A stretch of DNA of 64,000 bases from Cephalopachus bancanus. Lineage: Eukaryota > Chordata > Mammalia > Primates > Tarsiidae. The DNA is taken from the NCBI GenBank assembly GCA_027257055.1, contig JAPVLO010000518.1, forward strand, positions 868,001-932,000, in the 5' to 3' direction. The notes under the pieces were generated by a model. It searched no databases and had not been told where the DNA came from. It saw only the letters and a program-made list of their open reading frames with translations. Position 1 is the stretch's first letter, and every line of letters starts with the position of its first letter. Below are positions 22,230 to 32,834 of this stretch, piece by piece. The position numbers were made by a program, and so were the translations under genes.

Positions 22230-22363
22230 GTACCTGGTCCACTACAGGGGGAGAAAGGGCCAGTTAGAAGCCCAAACTTCACCTGTATGCAACCTATTTA
22301 TGTAGTAGATCCCCACTTGTACTCCACAACTTTGAATAATCATAGTAATAATAATAATAATAA
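22230..22363 (+). mobile_element. L1 insertion, severely 5'-truncated (about 134 bp)
   Basis: Matches the 3' end of the younger L1 at 45955-46077 (GGGCCAGTTAGAAGCCCAAA, CTTCACCTGTATGCAACCTA, CCCCACTTGTA). It ends in a (TAA)n tail and is flanked by duplications of TTTCCCTCT at 22220-22228 and 22364-22372. A genuine retrotransposition of only the last ~130 bp of L1. Confidence 0.85.
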
Positions 22364-22519
22364 TTTCCCTCTGGACTGGTGACCAAGGCAGTGGCACAGA
22401 CACCAGGGACTAAAGTTGGTCAGGGAACTCTTGGCTGAGCTGGAGAGAGGGCTGGTAGGTAGCCATTGCTCTAAGGTGGATCCCTGAAACTCCTTCCTTT
22501 CCCCTTAAAAACAGTAGAG

Positions 22520-22715
22520 CCAGGTATTTAAGGGCATGGATTTTTGGAGTCATTGTCTGCACTCAAATCTCAACTGCTTACCATCTGAGCAAAGTTACCT
22601 TTCTTATCCATTTTCCCATCTATTAAAGAGGAATAATAATAGTAGACACCTGATAGGACTCTTTGAGGATTGAGTTATTACTCATAAAGTGCTTAGAACA
22701 GTGCATGGCAATTGT
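22520..22715 (+). mobile_element. MIR SINE
   Basis: Plus-orientation MIR: GGAGTCATTGTCTGCACTCA, TTATCCATTTTCCCATCTAT, GGAATAATAATAGTAGACAC and AAGTGCTTAGAACAGTGCAT are the conserved landmarks in order. Confidence 0.8.
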
Positions 22716-22726
22716 AAATAAATTGG

Positions 22727-23020
22727 GCCAGGAGCAGTGGCTCATGCCTATAATCCCAGCACTTTCAGAGGTCGAGGCATGAGGATTGCTTGAGCCCAGG
22801 AATTTGAGACCAACCTGGACAACATAGCGAGACCTCATCTCCACAAAATATCAAAAAATTGACTGGGTGTGGTGATATATGCCTGTAGTCCCAGTCACTC
22901 GGGAGGCTGAGGTGGAAAGTTTGTTCTGAGCCCAAGGAAGTCGAGGCTGCAGTGAGCCATGATCCTCCACTGTATTCTAGCCTGAGTGACAGAGTAAGAT
23001 CCCAACTTAAAAAAAAAAAG
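22727..23020 (+). mobile_element. AluJ-like element
   Basis: Full-length old Alu in plus orientation (GGGCCAGGAGCAGTGGCTCA to an A tail at 23009-23019), with the J-type TTGCTTGAGCCCAGGAATTT and GAGGCTGCAGTGAGCCATGA. Confidence 0.92.
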
Positions 23021-23146
23021 AGTAACACGTAAGCTATTTTTTATAAATATCTAAGTTACAAGAAGCTCAGATGGGTCTGAAGTTACAGATGATGACTAAA
23101 AACAAGTATATGGCAGTCTACATGCAAGAAAAGTTGATGTGGAGCA

Positions 23147-23301
23147 ATGGTTTTCAATCTTGGTTAAGTATCAAAATCACTTTAAAAATCAAAAAACAAG
23201 CCCAGGCCACACCCCAGACCAATTAAATGAGAATCTCTGAGGCAACAACATTTTAAAGCTTTCCAGGTAATTCCAACATGCTGCCAAGGCTGGGAACCAG
23301 G
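23147..23301 (+). mobile_element. hAT-type MITE, near full length
   Basis: Short palindromic DNA element. The left end ATGGTTTTCAATCTTGGTTA is complementary to the right end GCTGCCAAGGCTGGGAACCA; the middle is CACACCCCAGACCAATTAAA and GAGAATCTCTGAGG. Typical of MER5/Charlie-group non-autonomous elements. Name not asserted. Confidence 0.75.
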
Positions 23302-23500
23302 CACCCGGGTGAAATCAGGCTTGGCCCCTGTGCCCATGAGGTCTAGACTCCAGCAGGAGGGGCATAATGGTGAACTGTGATGGGGTCTCAGGGAATGCTG
23401 AAGCATGTCAGGTCTGTAAGAGCTGCCTTGACAGGCAGGCGGTGCTGAGGGGGATCCCAGCTCTTCTATGGGGTGCTTTTCACTCCCTGGTACCTGCACG
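23302..23500. other. Unassigned sequence
   Basis: Nothing recognised between the hAT MITE and the next Alu. Confidence 0.4.
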
Positions 23501-23509
23501 GGTGTCTTT

Positions 23510-23819
23510 TTTTTTTTTTTTTTTGAGTTGGAGTCTCACTCTGTCACCCAGGCTGGAGTGCAGTGGCATGCTCACAGCCACCGCATCCTCGACCTGCTGG
23601 GCTCAGAAGATGCTGGGCTCAGAAGATCCTTCTACCTCAACCTTCCAAGTAGCAGGAACCACAGGCCTGCGCCACCACGCCTGGCTAATTTTTGATTTAT
23701 TGTAGAGATAAGGTCTTGTCACGTTGCTCAGGCTGGTCTCAAACACCTGGGCTCAGGCAATCCTCTCACCTCCACCTCCCAAAGTGCTGGGATTACAGGT
23801 GTGAGCTACTGTGCCTGCC
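23510..23819 (-). mobile_element. Alu, lineage-specific type, with 16-bp internal tandem duplication
   Basis: Minus-orientation Alu with an 18-T tail and lineage-specific features (TTTGATTTATTGTAGAGA, CACCGCATCCTCGACCTGCT). The 16-mer GCTGGGCTCAGAAGAT is tandemly duplicated at 23596-23611 and 23612-23627. Direct repeats GGTGTCTTT at 23501-23509 and 23828-23836 are the probable target-site duplication. Confidence 0.92.
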
Positions 23820-23829
23820 TTTCCACTGG

Positions 23830-24133
23830 TGTCTTTAGGGAGATTCCACCTCTGCTCAGACTCAAGGCACACAGTATAGAAACATTTCTGGATTTAACAA
23901 TATATTAATAAAAACTATTTGTTCTCAAGTGTAGGCTTTTCTTAAAAGTTGCCTTCCTCCCTTGAGCAAAGCCCTGATCTCTATGGTAGTAGAGTGAGAA
24001 GTAGCCTCTGCTCCTGTGGTGATATTTTAAGGAACCCAGAACATACCTCATTGCTTAAAGAGTAGTGTTCCTCAGGACTTTTGGGGGCACACATGGCTTG
24101 GAGTGAAAGGCTTCTGACAGCTGATGAGCAAAC
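23830..24133. other. Unassigned sequence
   Basis: No element or exon recognised. Confidence 0.4.
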
Positions 24134-24580
24134 AGGGTATGTTCGTTTCCTTTTGCTGCTGTCACAATTTACCACGAACTTGGTGGCTTAAAGCAACACA
24201 AATCTGTCATATTTCAGTTCTGGAGGTAAGAAGTTTGAAATGGGTTTTACTGGGCTAAAACCAATGTGTCAGCAGAACTGAGTTCCTTCTGGAGGTTCTA
24301 GGGGAGCCTCTGTTTCCTTGTTTTTTCTAGCTTCTAGAAGCCACCTGCACTCCCTGCTATGTCACCTTCCTTCATCTTCAAAGCCAGCAGTGTAGCATCT
24401 TCAAATCTCTGACTGTGACCCCCTCTTCTGTTGTCATACCTCCTTCTCTGCCTCTCCTGCCTCTTCCTTTGCTATATAAGAACCCTTGTGATGACATTGG
24501 GTCTGCCTGTCTACCCCTGATAATCTCCCTATCTTAGGATTCTGAACTTAATATTAAATTTAAAGTCCCCTTTCCCATGG
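24134..24580 (-). mobile_element. MaLR-type LTR, minus strand
   Basis: Near full-length LTR of the MST/MLT1 kind read as complement: TTTCCTTTTGCTGCTGTCAC, CAGTTCTGGAGGTAAGAAG, GTTCCTTCTGGAGGTTCTAG, then the right-hand TATAAGAACCCTTGTGATGA and TGACATTGGGTCTGCC. Subfamily not assigned. Confidence 0.75.
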
Positions 24581-26199
24581 AGGGCAACATAATTTACTGG
24601 TTTAGGAGAATAGAATGTGGATTAGGGAGGATGTTATGATGCTTAACTACTAAGATTTTAAGGGAAAACGGTGAGTCTGGAGGGAGCAAGGAACACTGCT
24701 TTCTTCAGGAAGAGTAAGGGCAGGAACTGTTTGGCAGGGTATGTCACCTAACGAATTCTACCACTGTGTAGCAAGGTAACTTTGTCTCCTGGTTTTGATC
24801 CTGCTCTACTGTTTCTTAAAGGCTTCTCTCACTCTGCCCCAGGTTAAGCTGTTGTCTCGGAACGGTCCTGTTTCATCTCTTGTCTCCTTTCGCTCTTTAA
24901 ATTTTCCCTGCTATTACTTTTCCCACTGTGCTACAACCTTGTCTTCTAAAGCTCAAGTTCCTTGGATACTTTAGTCCCTGTTTTAGAGGTAAGATGCATC
25001 TCTGCATTCAGGCATTGTTTTCTAGGTAACTGCCCAGTCATTGTTAGCCCAGTCTTTTCTAAGAAGCACTGGATAAGAGTGAGTGAAAGGGGCTATTTAC
25101 AGCTGTAACCGGACATAGGGAGTTCAGGGTCTCCATTATTATTATTATTACTTGATTATTTACTCTCCATTATTTATTACTTGGTTAGCCTTAAGTCAAT
25201 GTTGGTGCAGTGCTCCAAGTCCAATGTTTCCAGGAAGTTAGTTTTTCAAATGTGGATAAATGACCAGGGTCAAAAAGAAATGATCATGAAAGTAAAAGTT
25301 GTGGGGGTATGGAGGCAACTACAAGAGAAAACACTGGTTGTTAGGAATCTATGTTTGTGGTCTATGGCAGTGCTGTCCAACATGGGACAAGAGACCAGCA
25401 GAGGGAGCAGGAGGAAGGTTTCGGGAAGGGAAGTGAGGGAGAAACCAAGAGCCCATTGCGTAGGGCCTCATGAGGGTTCTATAGTGATGCTCTAAATTCC
25501 CTAGCGCCTTCTCATAAAACCCAGAGCCATCATCACAGCCATTTACAATGATTGTTCAAGATGATCCAGTCTGCTGGAGGCTTGTGGGAAATATATGGAG
25601 GTGCTCCTGGCAATATGTGGGTGGGGCTGGGAATGCCAACAGTTGCACAATGCTCAGAACAGTCTCACATAATGCAAAAGTGTTCTGTGCCCAGTGAGAT
25701 TTTATAAAGTCCTCCTGAATTCTGTTAATTAGGACCTGAACCTGTATCCTAAATCCAATTTACACATAAGCACAAACTAATTTTTATAGACTTTTACTAT
25801 ACACTTAATTATCCAAGAATACAACTATCATGTACCTCAGGGATGCTTGTATTTTGTTTTGTTCAAAACTCTTCAATTGTTAGAAACTATTTCAGATAAT
25901 CCTGACACTGATGGCAACATTACACTATTTAAATTGCCAGCACACCTGCATTAGCCTATTATCACATTCGTAGTGATTTTATGTAGAGGTACAAATATCC
26001 TACTAGTTGATTATACTTTATGGTATGGCTGAGAAATATTTCTTTTATTGCAGGTCTTCTGTTTCTTCCTGGAATTAGGGTGCTACGTTAATGTTTTTAA
26101 ACTATGAGTGAAGATTATGCTATCTGTAGGTTTTATCACAGGAGAGTAAAAGGGCCATTAAGCAATGCTGGTTATGTAAAGAGGGAGTTCACTTTTTAA
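24581..26199. other. Unassigned sequence with a short (TTA)n run
   Basis: A (TTA)5 run lies at about 25136-25150. I recognise no interspersed repeat, exon or RNA gene in the rest. Confidence 0.4.
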
Positions 26200-26640
26200 A
26201 ATTGGGAACCCTCACGAGGCCCTCTGCAACAGGCTCTTGGCTCCTCCCTCACTTCTCCTCCTGCCACCTTTCTCCTGTTCCCTCTGCTCCAACCCACTGG
26301 TCTCTTGTTCCTTCTCAGGAACCTGCTTCAGACAGTTGTACTCACTCTCCCTGGCCTGGAGCACTTTTCCTGGGGGCTTATTCCCTCCCTTCACTTAAAG
26401 TCTCCGTCCAAACATCAAAGAGGCCTTCCTTATCCTCCAACTGCAGTGCCCTCCCCCACTACTTTACTCTCTAACCCTAAGTGTTTTATCCCCCACCTGC
26501 CCCTGTCCTTCTTATACACATACAGATTCATCTTCTGTGTCTGATGATTTGCTTATTGTCTGTCCCCAGGCTCACTCCATGGCAGCTAGGACTTTTGTCT
26601 TGTTCACACTGCACCCAGTACAGCCTTGGGGCTCAATAGA
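26200..26640 (+). mobile_element. L2 LINE 3' end, plus strand
   Basis: Follows an L2 ORF2 end and 3' UTR: CTGGAGCACTTTTCCTGGGG, AAACATCAAAGAGGCCTTCC, TTGCTTATTGTCTGTCCCCA, GGACTTTTGTCTTGTTCACA and ending in GGGGCTCAATAGA. Degenerate but long and collinear. Confidence 0.8.
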
Positions 26641-27686
26641 TCACCCTTGAAAGAAGACAAAAATCTTAAATCCTACAAACACAGTGTTCAGGGCATTGGG
26701 AGCACATATAACTTGGGTAGGTTTAGGATTTTTCTTTTCTTCTAAAGTTGGGGAACCATTTTTTAGTCGTTTAAAATGCATTAAAAAATATGATTCCTAC
26801 CATAATCGACTTTCTTTTTGTTTGAGTTACTTGTTCTCCTTGGAATTTATCTCCAGTGATGCTGCAAAGAAAGCTTTGGATGTTGATATGTTGGGCCCTG
26901 ATAACAGTTTGACAGTTTCCTTACTGCTTATAACCTGCAGTTCCCTACAGAGGCCTCCTCTCCACTGCAGCCTCTGCCAAGTTGTTGTCACAGCATTAAT
27001 TAAACTGGAAGAATAAAGGCATTGCATGCCATTTTCTATATTGGATGCTTTCATGTTATGGACATATCTCCATGGAGAATCCTGTACATAAACTGAAAAC
27101 AAATGCCTGCTAACATTACAAATGCTCAGTCAGGATATTGTTAAGAGGAGAAATTGCAGCACACTAAAATGTGAACTTTTTTGCATGTATCATATTTTTA
27201 AATTTCTAGAGAAATATGCGTTTACTGCTTTTCTATTTTCAAATTATATTTCAACTTCCTCCCCCAAAACATTAAATGGCCACATCTTTTTTATGGATGC
27301 AATCCTTGTTACTACTGTGTCCAGGCAACAGACTCTCCTGCTGCAAAATAAAATAAATAATATTGTCCACTACATTCATACATACTCTGTACTGAAAAAA
27401 TTTTAGATTTGTTTTTAAATGTTTCCAGGTATCATACATACAAACTTTGTTAAGAATGTTACATTTTTAAGAGATATGTTTTTTAATAACGGTGGACATA
27501 ATAAAATATAAAATAAACTAAGAACAATGGCCTTGCTGTTCCACAACAGAAGAATAAATGACTTTGGAAAGCTAAGGCTTTATCCCCACATTCCCAAGGC
27601 CAACTCATTGGGCTTCTGTAAAACTGGAATTTGCAAGAATTCCATAAGCAGCCTCTAGTGGCCTTCTCCAGAAAGACATGGTAGTA
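26641..27686. other. Unassigned sequence
   Basis: No element recognised. The open frame at 26684-27016 has no domain resemblance. Part of this stretch is less AT-rich and could be conserved non-coding DNA, which I cannot test. Confidence 0.4.
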
Positions 27687-28260
27687 TACAAGGGGGACGC
27701 CCCCAAAATTGAATTATCTTTTTTGGAAAGTGGGCCCCTTGTAGTACAGGCTTCTTCCACTAAGTAAGTATTCTAGGAACCCATCAGCATCAGTGTACTA
27801 GCTAGTGTTGCTGTGAGAGGCTGAGTTCGACTTCAGTGAATCTCTTTTGTGTGTGTGGAGATTCTTTCAACGCATTAGTCCATTTCATGATAGGCGATTT
27901 ATAAGTGTACCTGCCTACACCATGCTGAGTGTTCAATAGTTTTTGACCAAAAAACATCATGACCTCCTTGGCCTATCCTCCCTATTCACCCGATTTTTTT
28001 GTTTGTTTCCCCGGATGAAAAAAGTTCCCAAAGGGAAACATTTTGCCAATGTGGAAGAGGCGAAACAAAAAACAGCAGAAGCACTAAAAGACATTTAAAA
28101 AATTGACAAGTTCAAAAACTGTTTTGAGCAGTGGAAAAAGTATCTTGACAGATGTTGTATCAAACAGAGAGTACTTTGAAGGTGACTGAAATTTAAACAT
28201 GTCAGAATAAGTACATAACTTTTTATAAATAAATTCTGGTTTTTTTTGTCCCCCCTCATA
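27687..28260 (+). mobile_element. Mariner DNA transposon remnant, copy 3
   Basis: TA-bounded (27687-27688, 28259-28260), with terminal inverted repeats beginning ACAAGGGGGACGCCCCCAAA and ending TTTGTCCCCCCTCATA. It keeps the transposase C-terminal region (TCAATAGTTTTTGACC; TTTGTTTGTTTCCCCGGATG) with frame-disrupting changes. The same left-hand GTGGGCCCCTTGTAGTA segment as copy 2 shows that the two descend from one deletion derivative. Confidence 0.88.
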
Positions 28261-28660
28261 TTTCTGTTGAACCTAATAATAATGCATTGTATTTTATTAT
28301 ACATTTATTACTTATATGTCTATTTTAAAATTTTATTTTCCTAGAAATTCATTATTACTGTGATGTATAAAAGTCTTACTCCATTGCAGATGGGAATTTT
28401 TTTTAACTTTTAAATTTTTTATTTTAAAATTGTGGGGTACAATTCAGGGTAGAAATTTTTTTTAATAAAAAGCTACTTCCTCACAGATAATTTTAGACAC
28501 ACTAGTCAAATTGAATTTAACTTTGTAAATAAACCATTGCCAAAGAGTATACTCTTAGTAAACCTGAATTTGGAGCATAAAAGTACAGATTGTGTTGTAG
28601 ATACATCCTGAAAAATTTGAGGTATCAGGTTAGAGGTGCTATTTCTAAGGTATACTCCCA
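28261..28660. other. Unassigned AT-rich sequence
   Basis: A ~50-bp stretch near 28395-28450 (TTGTGGGGTACAATTCAGGG) resembles the complement of the younger L1 3' end, perhaps a tiny truncated insertion. Nothing else recognised. Confidence 0.35.
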
Positions 28661-28702
28661 TCCTGGTTGATTTATTTATTCATTTAATAAATATGTATTG
28701 GT

Positions 28703-29006
28703 GGCCGCGTGCAGTGGCTCAAACCTGTAATCCCAGCACTTTTGGAGGCTGAGGTGAGAGGATTGCCTGAGCCCAAGGGTTCGTGACCAGCCTGGGCAAC
28801 ATGGCAAGACCTTGTCTCTACAATAAATAAAAAAAATTAGCCCAGTGTGGTGATACGCACCTGTACTTCTAGCTACTTGGAAAGCTGAGTCAGAAGGATC
28901 ACCTGAGCCCAGCAAATTGAGATTGCAGTGACTGTGAGCATGCCACTGCACTCCAGCCTGGGTGAGAGAGTGAAACTCCAACTCAAAAAATAAAAATAAA
29001 AATAAA
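28703..29006 (+). mobile_element. Alu, early lineage-specific type
   Basis: Plus-orientation full-length Alu (GGCCGCGTGCAGTGGCTCAA to an A-rich tail). It has CTACAATAAATAAAAA and the CCAACTCAAAA end, like the young type, but an AluJ-like 5' end, so it looks intermediate. Approximate duplications of AATAAATAT flank it. Inserted in L2. Confidence 0.9.
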
Positions 29007-29607
29007 TAAATATTGTTAAATGTTCCAGATGATTAGAATAGATCAGGGAATAAAATAACAAAAATGGAGTCTACGTTCTAGCAGAAGGAGACAAAGAGTG
29101 AATAACAAATATAATTAAAAAGTAAATTGTCCAAATATAGAGCAACAAGTCAATGATACAAATGTAAAAGGTAGGAATACCAGAATGTCATGGGGGTTGG
29201 GGTGTGAGGTAGTTTTAAATACTGTGGTAAGGGTAAGCCTCATTGAGAAGGTGAATAAAAGTTTGAAGATCATGAGGGATTGTGATACATCTTGAAAAAT
29301 TATGAAAATCCTGAAGATCATGAGATTATGTGGTTTTATGAAGGAAGAATGGTCCGTGGTCCAGGCTGAGAGAAGAACTAGAGCAGAAGCTCTGGAGCAG
29401 TGTGACTGGGAGGAGGGAAGCCAGGGAGCATCAGGGAGGTAGATGAGGTAGAGCAGAGTGGTTAAGGAGAGGCAAGAAGAGATGAGATCAGAGAGAAATG
29501 GGACCCCACATCTCCTAGGGCCTTGAAAGCCATTGTAAAGACTTGGCCTTTTACTCTGAGTGTGCATAGAGCCTTGAGTATAATGGTAGCACTCTCTCTC
29601 TCTCTCT

Positions 29608-29888
29608 TTTTTTTTTTTTTGAGTTGAGGTCTTACTCTGTTGCCCAGACTGGAATGCAGTGGCACAATCATGGCTCACCGCAGCCTCAACCTCCTAGGCT
29701 TAGGAGATCCTTCTGCCTCAGCCTGCTGTGTAGCTGGGACTATGCACCACCATGCCTGGCTATTTTTTTATGAAAACAAGGTCTTGTTATGTTGCCTAGG
29801 CTGGCTTCGAACTCCTGGGTTTAAGCAGTCCTTCCACCTCAACCTCTCAAAGGGCTGGGATTACAGGCATAAGTCACTGTGCCCAGCA
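29608..29888 (-). mobile_element. AluJ-like element
   Basis: Minus-orientation Alu following a CTCTCTCT run and poly-T, complete to GTGCCCAGC. Old type (CTCACCGCAGCCTCAACCTC). Inserted in L2. Confidence 0.9.
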
Positions 29889-30224
29889 GGGATGGCACTA
29901 TTTCAAAGGATCACTGGGACTGCTGTGTTTAGAATAGAGTTTAGTGGGGGACTAGTGAGAAAGCTTTTCCCAGTGAGAGATGATGGTCTCGTGTGGTAGC
30001 AGGAGAAGTGAGAATGGATAGTGTCTAGTCATATTTTCATGGTAGAGCTAACAGGATTTCCTGACCCACTGGATGTAGCATATAAGAGAAAAAAATGAAT
30101 TAATTGTTTTGGTCTCAAATCTTATTTTCTTAAGTACCATGATAACTTAAGAGAGATACTTCCTCAGAGAAAGAAACATTTCCATCACATGTAAAAACTA
30201 CACTGAGGAGCCCAGAATTCAAAC

Positions 30225-30330
30225 ACTAGATTGTGACTTTCTTTGGGTTAAGGACTGTATCTTTTCTCATCTCTAACTCCAGCCCGAGGCATGACTTTAG
30301 GAACAAAACAGCCTCTAAATAGGTATATTA
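30225..30330 (+). mobile_element. L2 LINE 3' UTR fragment
   Basis: TTAAGGACTGTATCTTTTCT followed by CATCTCTAACTCCAGCCCGA and GCCTCTAAATAGG follows the L2 3' UTR in plus orientation. Confidence 0.55.
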
Positions 30331-30677
30331 TGATATAGAAAGGATATTATACTCTTACACAAAAAATACACTCATGTAATTCTCCCATACAACTTTTGAG
30401 ATGCTAATCAGCAAATAACCCCAGCACCCTATCATCATTTAATCAATATCTATATGGTATTGATTTTTACTCGGTGGTTTTTATCTTTGAATGGGACTTG
30501 GATATCTGAGCTATCATATTGGTTGTTATTTTTGATTTTACTAGAATCCCCAACTTAAAAGAAGCACTAGGAGATGCTCCTTTAGGAGTTTCCAGAAAAC
30601 ATAAATCAATCTTTCCTTGTATTTAACAGTAAATACCAGGTCTCTAAGCAAATTTTCAGCCAGCCTATCATTCAGGG
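30331..30677. other. Unassigned sequence
   Basis: No recognised element. Confidence 0.4.
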
Positions 30678-30835
30678 TCTGGAACCTGGGAATGGATCAT
30701 TGATCCTCACACAGAAACTACCTGTTGAAGAGTCGATGGGACCAGTAGACCTTTGATCTGGCACCTGGGGATGGATCATTGATCTTCATACTGGAGCTAC
30801 CTGCTAAAGAGTCGATGGAACCAGTAGCCCTTTGA
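30678..30835 (+). repeat. 79-bp tandem duplication (two units)
   Basis: Units 30678-30756 and 30757-30835 align without gaps, with 11 mismatches (about 86 percent identity). Shared blocks include ATGGATCATTGATC and AAGAGTCGATGG. Not a known satellite. Divergence suggests an old local duplication. Confidence 0.95.
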
Positions 30836-31029
30836 TCTGGTACTCTTTAAGATGAGGTTATTCGGCTACAGTTTTTGTTTCAACCATGCCCCTTTTGAAA
30901 TCTGGCCTCCAAAGCACCTTCTACCACAGAATCCTGACATTGACAAACTCCTGCATTTCACACTAGACGATCCTCTGGTTTTAAAACAGAATCCTATCCA
31001 AAGCTATAAAGACACAACTCACAGAGGAA
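30836..31029. other. Unassigned sequence
   Basis: Nothing recognised. Confidence 0.35.
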
Positions 31030-31205
31030 GCCATGCCAAACACCGTACCAAGCCCTCCTCATGCATGATCTCACTGATTCCAGTGCACTACCTTTGAGGT
31101 CTGCATTACTACCCCAAATGACAGACTGGTGAACAGGCTTCAAGGTCATCCAGCTCATTGAGCAGCCAGGGTTTAAATTCAGATTGCTTGGTCCAAAGCT
31201 CTTGG
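31030..31205 (-). mobile_element. MIR SINE
   Basis: Complement-orientation MIR: GCCAAACACCGTACCAAGCC, ACTACCCCAAATGACAGAC, TTCAAGGTCATCCAGCTCAT and GCCAGGGTTTAAATTCAGAT appear in the expected order. Confidence 0.75.
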
Positions 31206-32071
31206 TTGCTCACCATCTCACTACTCTTCCTCTTAATATAACCTAACACTTGCCAAATGATATTCACATTCCGCCCCCTTGAAACCTCAACTTCCTCTTG
31301 TGGAAAAAAAACCTGAAAAGGAGGACCAGGGCTATCTTTTCCAATTTCTATGGTTTACCAACTCTGAGCATTCATCTTCTCTGGATTGAACTTCAGCCAG
31401 TTCATTTTCAGCCAAGTCTCCAATTTAGGCAGCCAGTGGGTGAAATACAAAAACCACCCTGTCGGAATCAGATGAAAAAACCACCCTGTCGGAATCAGAA
31501 CTACAGGCTGGAGATTCTTGGCATAATGATGAAGCGGGAGGTCCAGATCCCTTGCTGGTGTTTTAAATGGTTTCCCATTGACACTGAACAGAGTGCATCC
31601 CTCTGGCAGGAGACACAAGAGCAGCATCCTCTCTGTGGATGAGCAATCACCACAAACCACCTTTTGGGTTTTCTGAGAGAAAGATGGATTTGCTGGAACC
31701 CAAACAAAACAAAACAACATCCACTCCACCTCGACATCTAAAGTTGAACAGTGCTTGGCGATGGTACAAGGAACACAATAAATATTAAATCAGCTAACAT
31801 AATTCGATGGACCACAGGACTCAAAAAAGTAGAACACCAGGAAGAATTGATTGAAATGGTTTTGCTCATCCTCACTATTCATCCTCTACCCACATCCTTT
31901 TATCTATTTTTTCACCTGCTCAGCTCTCAGCCACCAGGAGTGCCGCTGGCTCAACACCCCTAAGAAAATTCTTGAACGGCAGAATGAGTGGGCAATGTGA
32001 GTGTAAGGCTTAGGTCTCCTGTCTCTTCTCACTGTGGAAGCAAGGACTAGGCAGGAAAGAAGGATCTACAG
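31206..32071. other. Unassigned sequence with a short tandem repeat
   Basis: Apart from the 27-bp-period repeat at 31451-31500, I recognise no repeat or exon. Confidence 0.4.
31451..31500 (+). repeat. 27-bp-period tandem duplication
   Basis: The 20-mer AACCACCCTGTCGGAATCAG occurs twice, 27 bp apart, at 31452 and 31479. An in-frame duplication if this DNA were ever coding (27 = 9 codons), but I see no coding context. Confidence 0.9.
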
Positions 32072-32200
32072 CAGCGGTGGGGTTGGGGTTGGGGGAGGAC
32101 AAAGAAAAGGGGGAGAGAGAAAAGGAGAGTGAGAGGAAGGGACAGTAGAGGAGGTCAAGGATGTAGAAAAACTTTAAAATGGAGAAGGAATGAAAATGAG
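32072..32200 (+). repeat. GA-rich low-complexity tract
   Basis: Strongly purine-biased plus strand (GGGGTTGGGGTTGGGGGAGG, then GGGGGAGAGAGAAAAGGAGA). Low complexity. Confidence 0.8.
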
Positions 32201-32352
32201 CTGAGAAGAAGGGGATGAGAGGATCCCAGGAACAACCCAGGAAAGCCTCTAGAATAATGTGGTCCAACAAACTGCTTTCTATCCTTTTTTCAAGTCTTTA
32301 GAGCATTTTAGGACATAACAGATGTTGGGATGGATGTCTGGGAAGTCCTTTC

Positions 32353-32634
32353 TTTTTTCTGAGTTGGAGTCTCACTCTGTCGCCCAGACTGGAGTGCAGT
32401 GGCCACTTCTGGCCACCGCAGCCTCGACCTGCTGGGCTCCAGCGATCCTTCCGCCTCAGCCTTCCAAGTAGCTGGAACTACAGGCATGCGCTACCATGCC
32501 CGGCTGATTTTTTGATTTATTGTAGAGATGAGGTCTCGCTGCCCAGGCGGGTCTCGAACCTGCGGGCTCAGGCTATCCACTCACCTCAGCCTCCCAAAGG
32601 CACGGGATTACAGGCTGAGCCACCGAACCCGGCT
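32353..32634 (-). mobile_element. Alu, lineage-specific young type, B-box-flank deletion subtype
   Basis: Minus-orientation full-length Alu with perfect 12-bp duplications GGAAGTCCTTTC at 32341-32352 and 32635-32646. Compared with the copy at 11533 it lacks CAAGTTG, reading GAGGTCTCGCTGCCCAGG. This subtype is shared with 32835, 37287 and 57118. Confidence 0.95.
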
Positions 32635-32649
32635 GGAAGTCCTTTCAAC

Positions 32650-32821
32650 CATTTCCTTGGGGCCCCACTGTCTTCCTTCATAGAACCACTAACATTTACC
32701 TGATCTCATCATATCTGGCTTCCCCCCTGGACTGAAAGATTATCAGGGGCAGGGCTAATCTCTACCAGCTCTTTCTAGTCTCTGCCCTTAATGATTCCTG
32801 TCTCATGGCAGGGACTTAATA
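32650..32821 (+). mobile_element. L2-like 3' fragment
   Basis: TCCTTCATAGAACCACTAAC, ACTGAAAGATTATCAGGGGC and GGCAGGGACTTAATAGATAA resemble a degenerate plus-strand L2 3' UTR. Confidence 0.45.
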
Positions 32822-32834
32822 GATAATAATTTTT

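Larger units (their letters stand above)
28661..30090 (-). mobile_element. L2 LINE, minus strand, split by two Alus
   Basis: L2 3' end at 28661-28702 (ATTTATTCATTTAATAAATA), continuing at 29014-29607 and 29889-30090. The minus strand of the middle part encodes a decayed reverse-transcriptase C-terminal region (TMAFKALGDVGSHFSLISS resembles the L2 end). Two Alus (28703-29006 and 29608-29888) interrupt it. Confidence 0.78.

Noticed and set aside
26684..27016. 110-codon plus-strand frame
   Set aside because: Not bounded by splice sites consistent with the frame and no recognisable domain; left as unassigned.
29115..29678. 187-codon minus-strand frame
   Set aside because: Joins Alu tail and L2 sequence; not a gene.
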